DNA from: DASPMP01 sp035626995
Lineage (GTDB): Bacteria > Gemmatimonadota > Gemmatimonadetes > Gemmatimonadales > Gemmatimonadaceae
DNA length: 64,000 nucleotides
Assembly: GCA_035626995.1 (NCBI GenBank)
Contig: DASPMP010000236.1
Coordinates: 29,035 to 93,034, forward strand
Direction of reading: 5' to 3'
Shown: positions 43,091 to 52,770 of the stretch, one piece after another
Position numbering within the stretch: the stretch's first letter is position 1
Layout: each line of letters begins with the position of its first letter
Translations under genes and position numbers: made by a program
Notes under the pieces: generated by a model
Seen by the model: only the letters and a program-made list of their open reading frames with translations
Told to the model about the DNA's origin: nothing
Database searches by the model: none

Positions 43091-45892
43091 TTACGGTGTC
43101 AACTTGACAGGGGGATTCTTCGAGAAATCTCCAGCCCGCACAATGACCGTCTTGCTGGGATCGATGTACTTCTTGACCGCCGCATTCACCTCACTCGGCG
43201 TGAGGTTCATGATTCGCCGCTCGAGCTCCTCGTCCCAGGCCAGCGTCCGACCCACGAACCGGCGGCTGGTGAGGATTCCCGCCAGCTCGTCATCGTTCGC
43301 GCGCCCCTGACTGCGCCCCTGGACATAGCCGGCCTTCGCCGCGTCGACTTCCTGCGGGGTAAACCCGTCCTTCAGCAGCCGGTCGATCTCTTCCCGGTAC
43401 GCCCGGATGAGCCGGTCGACGTTCTGCGGCGCATAAATGGCCGACGTTGTGAACGTTCCGTACTGGTCCTGTGACTGCACGGAGATGTACGCCCCCACCC
43501 CATAGCTGATCCCCTCCTTCTGCCGCAGGCGCGTGGCCATGCGGGAATTCAGGAATCCGCCTCCCGTCATGAAACCGGCGAGCAACAGGGCAGGGTAATC
43601 CGGATCGTTGTCGCTCAGCTTGAGGTTCTGGGCGGCGACGAAGTACGCGTTGGCCTTGTCCGGCGTCTCGATATGCTCGAGGGTGGAATCGACCGCGACG
43701 TAATTGCGCACCGCGCGCGAGAAGGGCTGCGCGTTCTTCCAGTTGCCGAAATGCTTCTCGATGGCGCTGCGCACCGCGGCCTCGTCGAAGTCGCCGACGA
43801 CGGCGATGTCGCCGAAGCTGGCTCCGTAGAAGTCACGGTGGAACGCCTTCGCCTGATCCAGCGTCACCGCGGTGATGTCGGCGATCTGTTCATCGGGCGT
43901 CGACGCATACAGCACATGGCCCTTCGGCACCGGCATCAACTTCCGAGTGAGGGCAATGCTCCCCAGGACCTGCGGTTCCGACTTGCTCTGTTCGAGCCCG
44001 GCGAGTCGTTCGCGCTTCAGCTTCTCGAACTCGTCGGCGTCGAAGCGCGGGGACTGGAGCTGCTGGGCGACGAGGTTCAGCACCGGGACGATGTGCTCGT
44101 GCAGGGTCTCGACGAATACCGAGACGTTGTTCGTCGCGCCGCCGATGAACACCTGCGCCTTGAGCTTGTCCAGAGAATCCTTCACCTGCTGACGCGTCAG
44201 CTCGGTCGTGCCACGAGACAGCATCGCAATAGTCAGCGACGCGGTCGCGTTCCTTCCACTGAGCGATTCGACCGTGCCGTGACGCAGGTTGAATGTCGCC
44301 ACCACGCGGTTGCCGCGCGTCTCCTTGCGCAGAAGCGACAGGTGCAGCCCGTTCGGCAGGGCAATGCGCTTCGTGCGCGACTCGATGTTTTTCGGTGAAG
44401 CGTCGAATGCCTCGCCCGCCTGGACAACGACACTTCCCGTGTAGCCGGCGACGATGGTCTGCACGTTCGGCGTCGCTGGAATCTCCGCGCGATCCGGCGT
44501 GGCCGTGGGGATGAACGCGGCGACCGTGCGGTTCGAGGGCTTGAGGTACGTCGACGCGACCCGCTGCACGTCGGCCGCCGTCACTTTGCCGATACGGTCG
44601 CGATGGATGAAGAAAAGACGCCAGTCGCCCATCGCCGCCCATTCGGTGAGCTCGTAGCCGACGTATTCGGAGTTGTTCAGCGTGCTCTCGATGTTCTTGA
44701 GCAGCTGCGTCTTCGCACGATCCACTTCTTCGGCCGTGAATGCCGCCATCCGTACGTCGTCCAGCCCCCTATCGATCGCGGCGCGCGCGGCGTCCAGGGA
44801 CTGATCCTTCCGGAGGTTTGCCCACATCATGAGCATGCTCGGTTCCTTGAACCGCTGCGACCAGCCGCTCACCGACGCGGCGAGCTTCGTGTCGACGAGC
44901 GCCTTGTACAGCCGCCCGGACGGATTGTCGGTGAGGATGTTCGCGAGGACGTCCACCGCCGCAGCGTCGGGGTGTGCGCTGGCCGCGACATGGTGCCCCA
45001 CCATCAGCACCTGCGCATCGCCCACGCGACGCACGGTGACATACCGCTCGCCGTCCTGTACCGGCTCCTGGGTGTACGTCGCATGGATCAGGTTGCCCGC
45101 CTCGGCGGTGCGACGCGGTTTGGGAATCGCGCCGAACTTGGACTCGATGATGCCAAGCGTCTTCGCGGGGTCGAACTTTCCTGCGACGACAAGCACCGCA
45201 TTGTCGGGCTGGTAGTACTTCCGGTAGAACGCCTGCAGCCGGTCGATGGGGACTCCTTCAATGTCGGCCTTGTTTCCGATCGTCGAGCGGCCATACCCGT
45301 GCCAGCGATACGCGGCATCCATCACCCGCTCGAGGGTGACGCGGAAGGGGCTGTTCTCACCCGACTCGAACTCGTTGCGGACCACCGAGAACTCCGACTC
45401 GAGATCCTTCTTCGAGATGAAGCTGTTGATCATCCGGTCCGCTTCGAGATCCAGCGCCCAGTCCAGGTTCGCGTCAGTGGCGGGAACCGTCTCGAAATAG
45501 TTGGTGCGGTCGTACCAGGTCGTCCCGTTGGGACGCGACCCATGGTCGGTCAGCTCCTGCGGAATGTTCGGGTGCTTCTTCGAGCCCTTGAAGACGAGAT
45601 GCTCGAGCAGGTGCGCCATCCCCGTCTCTCCGTATCCCTCGTGCCGGGAGCCGACGAGATAGGTGATGTTGACCGTCACCGTCGGCTTCGACGCGTCGGG
45701 GAAGAGCAGGACCCGCAGCCCATTCGGCAGCGAGTACTCGGTGATGCCTTCCACGGTGACGACCTTCGTGGCTTTGCTGGAGGCTGGCGTCGCGCGCTGT
45801 GGTTGTTGCGAGGGGCGCGCTTGCGCGGCGAGTGGGGTCGCGACGAGCAGGAATGCAGCGGCGGTGCGGATGCTACGGACAGGGAACCGCAT
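43091..45892 (-). CDS. M16 family zinc metallopeptidase (two M16 units fused)
   Basis: This 933-residue secreted peptidase starts at ATG 45892, chosen because GGAGG precedes it, with signal peptide AAAFLLVATPLAAQA. The first half has the inverted zinc motif HLLEH (94-98) in MAHLLEHLVFKG and the downstream Glu region FSVVRNEFESGEN. The second half (about 500-930) is a second M16 unit without HxxEH, as in pitrilysin-like fused proteins. Substrates are unknown peptides. Two-armed 12-nt repeat arrays lie on both sides of the gene. Confidence 0.92.
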   Translation of the reverse strand: MRFPVRSIRTAAAFLLVATPLAAQARPSQQPQRATPASSKATKVVTVEGITEYSLPNGLRVLLFPDASKPTVTVNITYLVGSRHEGYGETGMAHLLEHLVFKGSKKHPNIPQELTDHGSRPNGTTWYDRTNYFETVPATDANLDWALDLEADRMINSFISKKDLESEFSVVRNEFESGENSPFRVTLERVMDAAYRWHGYGRSTIGNKADIEGVPIDRLQAFYRKYYQPDNAVLVVAGKFDPAKTLGIIESKFGAIPKPRRTAEAGNLIHATYTQEPVQDGERYVTVRRVGDAQVLMVGHHVAASAHPDAAAVDVLANILTDNPSGRLYKALVDTKLAASVSGWSQRFKEPSMLMMWANLRKDQSLDAARAAIDRGLDDVRMAAFTAEEVDRAKTQLLKNIESTLNNSEYVGYELTEWAAMGDWRLFFIHRDRIGKVTAADVQRVASTYLKPSNRTVAAFIPTATPDRAEIPATPNVQTIVAGYTGSVVVQAGEAFDASPKNIESRTKRIALPNGLHLSLLRKETRGNRVVATFNLRHGTVESLSGRNATASLTIAMLSRGTTELTRQQVKDSLDKLKAQVFIGGATNNVSVFVETLHEHIVPVLNLVAQQLQSPRFDADEFEKLKRERLAGLEQSKSEPQVLGSIALTRKLMPVPKGHVLYASTPDEQIADITAVTLDQAKAFHRDFYGASFGDIAVVGDFDEAAVRSAIEKHFGNWKNAQPFSRAVRNYVAVDSTLEHIETPDKANAYFVAAQNLKLSDNDPDYPALLLAGFMTGGGFLNSRMATRLRQKEGISYGVGAYISVQSQDQYGTFTTSAIYAPQNVDRLIRAYREEIDRLLKDGFTPQEVDAAKAGYVQGRSQGRANDDELAGILTSRRFVGRTLAWDEELERRIMNLTPSEVNAAVKKYIDPSKTVIVRAGDFSKNPPVKLTP

Positions 45893-46017
45893 GTGGTCCT
45901 CCATTAGGAACCTGATACGCGCGGCCGCCTCCGTCGGCGGACCGGACCGCCAACATGCAGCGTGGATCGGCACCCCGGTAGGGGAGATGGGACCAGCCGT
46001 CTTTCTGGCGCGAAAAG

Positions 46018-46220
46018 GCGGACAAATGGGCGGACAAATGGGCGGACAAATGGGCGGACAGAAGGGCGGACAGAGCTACGGACAGAACTGCGGACAGAAC
46101 TACGGACACCCCTCCTGGATCCGCCGTTAGATCCGTCGTTCTGTCCGTCGTTCTGTCCGTCGTTCTGTCCGCCGTTCGGTCCGTCGTGCTGTCCGCAAGT
46201 CTGTCCGCAGTTCTGTCGTT
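46018..46220. repeat. Second two-armed 12-nt repeat array
   Basis: Eight direct units (46018-46113; GCGGACAAATGG x3, GCGGACAGAAGG, GCGGACAGAGCT, ACGGACAGAACT, GCGGACAGAACT, ACGGACACCCCT) are followed by seven full inverted units (46130-46213; TGTCCGTCGTTC type) and a partial one. The inverted arm touches the stop codon of the gene at 46221. GGATC/GATCC forms the hairpin centre. This array and 124 bp upstream of the M16 gene fill the 45893-46220 interval. Confidence 0.92.
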
Positions 46221-47066
46221 CTACCGCCAGAGCAAATCAAAGTCATAAACTCCATAACTGCCCTGGGGATCGCTGACTCGCACCACCGCCGTATAGTTGT
46301 TATACCGCGACGGATGCTGAAGCACCGTGACACTCCCGCGTCCCTGACGCACCGCGACGGTCAGGAGTCCTTCGCGACGCGGCAGCGAGCCGCTCGTGCT
46401 GATGCCCCGGGGCTGCTCGCCGGTCGACACCGCATGACCGACGCTCGTCCCCCGAAGCGAGATGCGCACCTCGCCATCCACGCTCCCGCGCCAGCGCATG
46501 ACCCGCTGTCCCGACCCGTCATTGCCCGACATGTCGTCCCCATCCCAGCCCCCATTACGGTAGTCGTCCTCGGGGTCGAAGTACGTCGCGAGGCGATAGT
46601 TGCCCGCGCCACGCTGCGCATCCTTCACGCGCACGATGGCGGTGTAGTCATTTCGCGCGCTGGGCTGCTGGATGACCTGCACGCGGCCGCGTCCCTCGAG
46701 CAGTTCGACCCGCACGACGCCGTCGCGGCGGGGCAGGGAGCGATCGCGGTCCACCCGCGGCGCGCGTCGCATCTGGCTGCCGCTGGTCACGGTAGAGCGG
46801 ATGTTCGCCGCCCGGATGTAGATCCGCGTGTCGTCGTCCACGACGCCGCGCCAGGTGAACAGCCGGCGCTCCTGGTCCCGGCGACGCTCCTCGCGAAGGC
46901 GCTCGTCTTCACGCCGACGTGCGTCGTCGTCCCGTCGCGCGTCCGCGATGCTGATCCGGTCGCTGTCGTCCCGTCGGAGTTGCCCGCTCGCCGTCGCGAG
47001 TGGCACCGCGAGCAGCGCGACCACGGCTGCCCGGCCGATCATGCGGGTAGTACGATGCGTATGCAT
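46221..47066 (-). CDS. Secreted protein with two tandem homologous domains
   Basis: ATG 47066 gives 281 residues; ATG 47042 (MIGRAAVVALLAVPLATASG) is an alternative that starts directly at the signal peptide. A highly charged Arg/Asp/Glu stretch (about 35-72) follows. Two repeats of about 90 residues come next. Each has a WRG(V/S)VD start, an SLPRR(D/E)G centre, an (R/Q)GRG(R/S)V segment and an NDYTA/NNYTA-VRV block. They look like beta-sandwich units. No family is recognised. Confidence 0.75.
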   Translation of the reverse strand: MHTHRTTRMIGRAAVVALLAVPLATASGQLRRDDSDRISIADARRDDDARRREDERLREERRRDQERRLFTWRGVVDDDTRIYIRAANIRSTVTSGSQMRRAPRVDRDRSLPRRDGVVRVELLEGRGRVQVIQQPSARNDYTAIVRVKDAQRGAGNYRLATYFDPEDDYRNGGWDGDDMSGNDGSGQRVMRWRGSVDGEVRISLRGTSVGHAVSTGEQPRGISTSGSLPRREGLLTVAVRQGRGSVTVLQHPSRYNNYTAVVRVSDPQGSYGVYDFDLLWR

Positions 47067-47193
47067 GAATGCGCATACCCGCTGGTGCCATGCTTGTTGT
47101 TCGCGCGATTCCCGCGTTAACGCCCAGTCCGCGCAGTGTCCTGTCGCCAATCAGGGACGGCTCAATGTCCAGATTGCGAGAAGAATGCGGGTG

Positions 47194-48240
47194 CTATCGC
47201 ACCTCTGCCGCGGTGAGCACCGGAATCAGCGAGGGCGCCACCGACCGGACCTCCTGCCGATAGTCCAGCCCTACAGCTGCAGCGACGCTCGCCGCAACCT
47301 GCGCATTCACCCCGCGCACGTGATGCCGTTCACCAATTGATTCGACGCCGGGGCCGATTACTGCGACGAACGTCTCCTCGGCGCCAGCGACGTCTTCGCC
47401 ATGATCCGTCCAGCTCCGTGTGGTTCGCCCCCGGCCATGATCCGCCGTGAAGATGATCGTGGTCTTCCCGCGATACTGCGGGTGCGATTGCGCGAACTGC
47501 CAGAGCGCGGAGAGATACCGGTCCACGGCGTGCGCTGCATCGAGCGTCCGGTCATACCGGCCAGCATGGGCATGATCATCAGTTTCGACGTACGCCACGA
47601 ACAGCGCGCGCGGCCGGCGCTCCCGGAGGAAACCCATCGCGGCAGCATGTGAGGTTGCGTCGAGAGGCTCCTTGCGCGCGGCGTGCATCGCAATCCGGCT
47701 GCGCCTGCGATTGAAGATGTCCTCGAATGCAGTCCATGCACCAACGGCGGCGACGCGCCCGCGAAAGTCCTGGCGCCTGTGCAGCCACTCGAAAACCGTA
47801 ACGTTTGGATTGGCGCCGGCCCGATTGCTGTTGATCCGGGGGTCGGGGCGTCCGACGAGAAGTTCGTTGTACCCTGGGTAGGAGAACTTGAAGCCGTTGG
47901 TCACCCGCATGGCGCTTCCGCCGTCACGGTTGCCGACGAGCATTCCTTCGCGCGCCATTGTGCCCCACACGAACGGCATCAGCGCCTGCCGTCGCCTCGT
48001 AACGTCGCTGCGCCAGTACCGCGCGCGCGCGTCCGGAGAGCCGGCCGTGCTGAAGACGATGCCAGAATCCGCGCCGCGGAATACCTCCTGCCATCGCATG
48101 CCATCCGAAACGACCAGGATCACATTGTGGCCGTCGACCGCGTCGGCTGAGCGGTCATGGCGCTGGTGGCGGTCATAGCCGAACCCCGCCGCGACCATGC
48201 TGACGAGCACGATGGAGTCCCGGACGGTCCGCGCGAGCAT
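47194..48240 (-). CDS. Alkaline phosphatase/phosphodiesterase superfamily protein
   Basis: This 348-residue protein has a short hydrophobic start (SIVLVSMVAAGFGY) and the metal-site motif NVILVVSDGMRWQEVFRG. Later ligands appear in VAYVETDDHAHAGRYD and IIFTADHGRGRTTRSWTDHG. This is the alkaline phosphatase/nucleotide pyrophosphatase fold. The substrate is unknown. It follows the DinB gene by 42 bp on the same strand. Confidence 0.82.
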   Translation of the reverse strand: MLARTVRDSIVLVSMVAAGFGYDRHQRHDRSADAVDGHNVILVVSDGMRWQEVFRGADSGIVFSTAGSPDARARYWRSDVTRRRQALMPFVWGTMAREGMLVGNRDGGSAMRVTNGFKFSYPGYNELLVGRPDPRINSNRAGANPNVTVFEWLHRRQDFRGRVAAVGAWTAFEDIFNRRRSRIAMHAARKEPLDATSHAAAMGFLRERRPRALFVAYVETDDHAHAGRYDRTLDAAHAVDRYLSALWQFAQSHPQYRGKTTIIFTADHGRGRTTRSWTDHGEDVAGAEETFVAVIGPGVESIGERHHVRGVNAQVAASVAAAVGLDYRQEVRSVAPSLIPVLTAAEVR

Positions 48241-48282
48241 GCAGCCCTTACGGGTGCCAGTGGGCTGTTGTTCCAGCCCCGC

Positions 48283-48807
48283 TCATCGGTCCACCACCGG
48301 GAGATACTCCCGCCACGGACCAATAGCGTCAGCGTACTGCTTGGCCATGGTGCGCGCGACCTGCACGATATGTCCCAGGTCATGAACGACCCAGGATGCG
48401 AGAAGCTGCCGCAGGGTCACAGCACCGAATGCCGGATGCTCACCCTCCAGCGCGAGGTGCTGGTCGGTCAGCTTCCATCCTCGCAGCGTCGCCAGGTTGC
48501 CGGCCCGCAGTTCGGCGAATTCGTCGAGCAGCGTTGGCAGGGTCTTCCCCTTGCTCTCCGTGAATTGCGCGAACCGGTCATACGGAGTGAAGCGCCGCTG
48601 AGGTCCCTGCGCGAGGATGATCTCGGCTCGGGGAATCCAATCCGTGCGCTCCCCATGAATCAGGTGGCCGACCACCACATATGGGCTCCAGCTCTCCCCA
48701 CCCTCTGTCCCCTCTGTCCATTCTGCAGGAAGACCGCCGAGCATGTCTCGCAGCACCCTGGGCGTCCGGTCGAGAACCGGGACTGCTCTCTCGAGAGAAA
48801 ACTCCAC
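48283..48807 (-). CDS. DinB family protein
   Basis: This 174-residue four-helix protein begins at GTG 48807, close behind the serine hydrolase stop. Candidate metal ligands are His in VVGHLIHGE and the late HDLGHIVQVARTMAK motif, typical of DinB/YfiT proteins, some of which are thiol transferases. No partner is evident. Confidence 0.85.
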   Translation of the reverse strand: MEFSLERAVPVLDRTPRVLRDMLGGLPAEWTEGTEGGESWSPYVVVGHLIHGERTDWIPRAEIILAQGPQRRFTPYDRFAQFTESKGKTLPTLLDEFAELRAGNLATLRGWKLTDQHLALEGEHPAFGAVTLRQLLASWVVHDLGHIVQVARTMAKQYADAIGPWREYLPVVDR

Positions 48808-48812
48808 GACCG

Positions 48813-50267
48813 TCAGCCGGCGCGCGCTACGACGTACTGCTCGATCTTTCCGTCCGGCTGGGTCATCGTGGTAAGGTCGAGCACCATATCGCCGGCACGG
48901 ATTCGATAGAACCGCAGCGTGAGCCCACCGCGGATGGCTTCACCAGTGGCATTGAACTCGGTCGGGGTTCCCAGCGCTCCCAGGCTCGACGCATAGTCCG
49001 CGAGCACCTCATCGCTGAAATAGCTGTTCGCGTTGGACGTGAAAAGCGATCGATCAATCCGGCCCGCCCGCAAGCCGTCGTAAATACGACGTGCCTGCTC
49101 GGCGGCGCTGCTGGACGCAGCGCTGGCCGTCGCCGAGGGACCGCCCGCGAAGAGGACGTTCGCGATCCTTCCCGCGAGCTGCGACGATGCACCCGCGGCA
49201 CCGGGATAGATATTCGTGAAGACCGTGATGGCCACCTTGTCGTCCGGATAGATCTCGTTGGTGGTAGTGAAGCCGGAGACGGCGCCGCCGTGCGAGATCC
49301 GCCGGCGGCCGTTCACCACCGAGACATTCACGCCAAGTCCGTAGCGCGTTGGAAGTCCGTTGGCGAGCAGCATGTCGGTCATCATGACGCGATAAGACGC
49401 CGGCTTCAGCAGCGTCTGGTTCATCATGGAAGCATTCCATGTGGCGAGGTCGCGGGGAGTCATCGCGAGCTGACCGGCGCCGAAGAGCCAGCCCATTCCC
49501 TCCTTCGGTGCCTCCCGCAGCTGCGCCACGCCGTGACGCAGCAGACGTTGCGCATCACCGGTCCCCAACGGCCCGGCGTCGATGTCGGCGACGCTCGTCA
49601 TCCGCAACGGCGTGAAGATGCGCTGCCCTAGAAAATCGATGAACCGCATCCCCGACACACTTTCCACGATTCCCGCGGCAATCACATAGTTCGTGTTGCT
49701 GTACTGCCATTTGGTGCCAGGCTCGAAATCGAGTGGTTTCTGCGCCCAGCGTCGGATGATCTCCCCCTCGCCAGCAGGGCGCTGCATGTCCGCGAAGACA
49801 TAGTCGTGCGGCCAGTAGTCCTGGTAGCCGGAGGTCATGGACAACAGGTTCCGGATGCTGATCTCACCGGCCCGCGTCAGCGCCGGGAACCACTTCGACA
49901 CCCGGTCATCGAGGGACAGCTTACCCTCCTCGGCGAGCAGGAGGATGGCCGCCGCGGTGAACTGCTTGCTCACCGAGCCGATGCTGTATCGCATTCCGGT
50001 TACTGCGGGAGTCACGGGTTGCTGTCGCGCCGCGCCATACGCGCCGGTATGGACGACTTCGCCGCCGCGCACGATGGCGACGGATGCGCTGGGTGCGCCC
50101 GTGCGTCGCAGGATATCCACGGCGGCGCTGTCGATCCGCGCGCGCTCGGTTGCCGTGAGCTGTTGCGCGCCGGCAACCACCGGCAACGCGAACAGCAAGG
50201 CCAGTGTGGTGGCGCGGGCAAATTGTGTTCGGGACAACGTGTTCAGCCTCGTCGTAGAAAGTGTCAT
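48813..50267 (-). CDS. Beta-lactamase-family serine hydrolase
   Basis: This 484-residue secreted protein has signal peptide LALLFALPVVAGA. The class C-like motifs are SVSK (nucleophile Ser98, Lys101), YSNTNY (YxN) and HGGAVSGF (HxG). A C-terminal domain (about 375-484) follows the hydrolase. Relatives include esterases, D-aminopeptidases and penicillin-binding proteins. The start overlaps the RidA stop by four bases (ATGA). Confidence 0.9.
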   Translation of the reverse strand: MTLSTTRLNTLSRTQFARATTLALLFALPVVAGAQQLTATERARIDSAAVDILRRTGAPSASVAIVRGGEVVHTGAYGAARQQPVTPAVTGMRYSIGSVSKQFTAAAILLLAEEGKLSLDDRVSKWFPALTRAGEISIRNLLSMTSGYQDYWPHDYVFADMQRPAGEGEIIRRWAQKPLDFEPGTKWQYSNTNYVIAAGIVESVSGMRFIDFLGQRIFTPLRMTSVADIDAGPLGTGDAQRLLRHGVAQLREAPKEGMGWLFGAGQLAMTPRDLATWNASMMNQTLLKPASYRVMMTDMLLANGLPTRYGLGVNVSVVNGRRRISHGGAVSGFTTTNEIYPDDKVAITVFTNIYPGAAGASSQLAGRIANVLFAGGPSATASAASSSAAEQARRIYDGLRAGRIDRSLFTSNANSYFSDEVLADYASSLGALGTPTEFNATGEAIRGGLTLRFYRIRAGDMVLDLTTMTQPDGKIEQYVVARAG

Positions 50268-50650
50268 TGTCCCCGCCGCGCGATCATCTCGATTTCCACG
50301 AGCGCGTTGCGCGGCAGGGCGCGCACCGCAACGGTGGTCCGGGCAGGATACGGTTTCGAAAAGCGCGCAGCGTACGCCGCATTCATGGCCGCAAAATTCG
50401 CCATGTCGGTGAGGTACACGTTGCACTTGATGACGTCGTCCATCGACAATCGCGCGTCGGCAAGGACTGCCTCGAGATTGTCGAACGCGCGATGAGTCTG
50501 GGCTTCGACATCTCCCGTGATCAATTCACCGGTGCCTGGATCCACAGGCGTCTGGCCAGACAGGTATAGAAGCTCGCCCGCCCAGACGGCGGCAGAATAC
50601 GGTCCGAGCGCGGCAGGGCCGCGCGTGCTTTCGACGTGTTTTCGTGGCAT
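50264..50650 (-). CDS. RidA family protein
   Basis: This 128-residue protein has the family blocks LGPYSAAVWAGELLYLSGQT, NLEAVLADARLSMDDVIKCN, VYLTDMANFAAMNAAYA and ARTTVAVRALPRNALVEIEM. The Arg of PARTT is the usual carboxylate-binding residue. RidA proteins hydrolyse reactive enamines/imines. It lies about 40 bp after the histidine kinase gene. Confidence 0.92.
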   Translation of the reverse strand: MPRKHVESTRGPAALGPYSAAVWAGELLYLSGQTPVDPGTGELITGDVEAQTHRAFDNLEAVLADARLSMDDVIKCNVYLTDMANFAAMNAAYAARFSKPYPARTTVAVRALPRNALVEIEMIARRGQ

Positions 50651-50690
50651 CGCCTGATGAAATGGTCCGTGGAGGGAAGAACGGCTGATC

Positions 50691-52157
50691 TCAGCGTGCG
50701 CGGGGGAGCCTGATCTCCACGCTCGTGCCTTCGCCTTCGGTTGACTCCACCGTAATTGTACCATTTGCCTGGCGCACCAGGCCAAACACGGTGGAAAGGC
50801 CGAGGCCAGTGCCCTTGCCGGGCTGCTTTGTGGTGAAGAATGGCTCGAAGAGATGTGACTTGACCGTATCGGACATTCCCTCGCCGGTATCCGAGACAAC
50901 GAGGCCGACGTGGCCGTCCTGTGCGCGAGTGGTGATCGCGAGCCGGCCGCCCGAGGGCATCGCGTCCCGCGCGTTGACCGCGAGGTTCATCACGATCTGC
51001 TGGATCTGTCCGGGTCCGATGAGCACAGCCGCGTCTCCGCCACCCAGGTCGACGACAAGTTGCACGTGTCGGCCCAACAGTCGCTCGAGCATGGCCGTGA
51101 CGTCTGCGACCTGCGTGTCGAAGCCGATGATGCCTGGCGTCACGACGTCCTTGCGGCTGAACGCAAGCAGCTGCCGCGTGAGTTGCGCGCCACGCTCGGC
51201 GGCGCGACGAATCTCGTTCAGCTCGTCCGCGTGCTCGTTATCGGGGGTCAGGTCGGTGGCAAGCAGCTCTCCGTACGTGGAAATGATCGTGAGCAGGTTG
51301 TTGAAGTCGTGCGCGATCCCGCCGGCGAGGCGGCCGAGCGCTTCCATCTTCTGCGCCTGGTGCAGGTCCTGCTGGAGCTGCTTGCGGTCCGTGACGTCGA
51401 CGACGGCGCCGATCATCCGCACCGGGCGCCCGGACGCGTCATGCGACGCGCGTCCACGCGCGTGCAACCAGTGGATGGTGCCGTCGGGCCAGCACACCCG
51501 GTACTCCGCGTCCAGGACGCCGGTGTCCATCGCATCCTGGACCGCGTCGGTCGCGTTCACCAGGTCCGCCGGATGCACGCGGCGGAACCAGATCTCCTTC
51601 GGCGTCGGGAGGGATGGCTCACCGTAGAGCGCCTTGAGCTCCGTCGTCCACACCGCGATGTCCTCGACGAGGTCCCATTCGAAAGTGCCGACACCGCCCG
51701 CCTGCTGCGCGTGCGCCAGTCGCTCCTGGCTTTCGCGCAGCCTGTCTTCCATCTCGTGGCGCTCGGTGATGTCGATCATGATCCCGCGGAGCCGCGTCTT
51801 TCCGGGGGTCGAGCGATCTACCGTCACGATGTCCCGGAGCCACACGACCCGTCCATCGCGCGCGATCATCCGGTATTCGAACTCGTGATCCTTCCCCTGC
51901 GCGATACAGTCCTTGCAGAAGGCCGCCGCTCGGGCGATGTCGTCCGGGTGCGTGTGATGTCGCCAGAACTGCGGATCCTCGAGCCACTCTTCGCGCGGGA
52001 AGCCGAGAAGCGTTTCGGCGTGATTGCTGACGAAGCAGAACTGGAACGTCTCCGAGTCTGCCTCCCAGACGATGCCTCGCAGTGACTCGACGAGTGCCGA
52101 GTACATCCGGTCGTTCACCGAATACGTCGTCGCGGGCCCAGCGAGGCCGGTCGTCAT
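50691..52157 (-). CDS. Soluble PAS-PAS sensor histidine kinase
   Basis: This 488-residue protein has no TM. It has two PAS domains (about 17-130 and 150-258, each with a PAC-type end such as RGIMIDITERHEMEDR), then the HisKA motif GGIAHDFNNLL with His283. The ATPase domain follows, with N-box NLAVNARDAM, G1 DTGEGMSD and G2 GKGTGLGLS. No receiver domain or adjacent regulator gene is present, so the partner is unknown. Confidence 0.92.
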   Translation of the reverse strand: MTTGLAGPATTYSVNDRMYSALVESLRGIVWEADSETFQFCFVSNHAETLLGFPREEWLEDPQFWRHHTHPDDIARAAAFCKDCIAQGKDHEFEYRMIARDGRVVWLRDIVTVDRSTPGKTRLRGIMIDITERHEMEDRLRESQERLAHAQQAGGVGTFEWDLVEDIAVWTTELKALYGEPSLPTPKEIWFRRVHPADLVNATDAVQDAMDTGVLDAEYRVCWPDGTIHWLHARGRASHDASGRPVRMIGAVVDVTDRKQLQQDLHQAQKMEALGRLAGGIAHDFNNLLTIISTYGELLATDLTPDNEHADELNEIRRAAERGAQLTRQLLAFSRKDVVTPGIIGFDTQVADVTAMLERLLGRHVQLVVDLGGGDAAVLIGPGQIQQIVMNLAVNARDAMPSGGRLAITTRAQDGHVGLVVSDTGEGMSDTVKSHLFEPFFTTKQPGKGTGLGLSTVFGLVRQANGTITVESTEGEGTSVEIRLPRAR

Positions 52158-52233
52158 GCCTTTAAAGTGTGCAAAGCGGCGGCCAGCGCCAGATGTGGGT
52201 GTTGGTCGAGCTCGGTGCCCCGCCGCCAGGCGT

Positions 52234-52770
52234 TCAGCGCGCTACGTCCCCAGATTGCGGAAATGTGCGTGTCCAGAGAACGGAACCGACACGTATGCCG
52301 CGACGCGTGAGCAGACCTGCATTCACTTCGAGCGCCGCGCGGTACGGCGCGTCCGGCGCGTACGTGGGACAGCCGGCTGCCAGCTGCGCGTCGCAGGGCT
52401 GCATCTGTCTGATCGCGACAATGCGTCCCGTGGCGTCCGCGAAGGCAATGTCGAGCGGGATGCGCGTGCGGAACATCCAGAAGCCGGCCGTCGGGGGCTG
52501 GTCGCGATCGTAGAGAAACAGCATGCCGGCGGAGTCGGACAACGCGCGCCGCTCCATGAGTCCCATGGTCTTCTGCTCGCCGGTGCGCGCGACCTCCGCG
52601 AGGATCCGCATCGTGTCAGCGCCGGTGGAGAGATATACGGTCGCCGTATCGAACTTCACGATCACAGACGCGTCGACGGTGTCCGCATCAGAGTCCGCGC
52701 ATGCACCAAGGAGCGCTGCTGCGACGAGCGCTCGAGTGAGGCGCAGGAAGGCAGCGAAGCGCTGGGTCAT
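52234..52770 (-). CDS. DUF192 domain lipoprotein
   Basis: This 178-residue protein has the lipobox ALLGAC. The DUF192 domain (about 38-175) has EVARTGEQKTMGLMERRALS, GMLFLYD and FWMFRTRIPLDIAFADATGR, followed by RAALEVNAGL. The function of the family is unknown. The ATG overlaps the NTF2-like stop (ATGA at 52767-52770). Cys residues in MQPCDAQLAAGCP may pair. Confidence 0.88.
   Translation of the reverse strand: MTQRFAAFLRLTRALVAAALLGACADSDADTVDASVIVKFDTATVYLSTGADTMRILAEVARTGEQKTMGLMERRALSDSAGMLFLYDRDQPPTAGFWMFRTRIPLDIAFADATGRIVAIRQMQPCDAQLAAGCPTYAPDAPYRAALEVNAGLLTRRGIRVGSVLWTRTFPQSGDVAR

Noticed and set aside
42691..43107. Plus-strand frame of 138 codons across the 12-nt array
   Set aside because: It encodes only repeat-derived tracts (GQNYGQND, VLSVVLSG) and conflicts with the small 42698-42868 frame.
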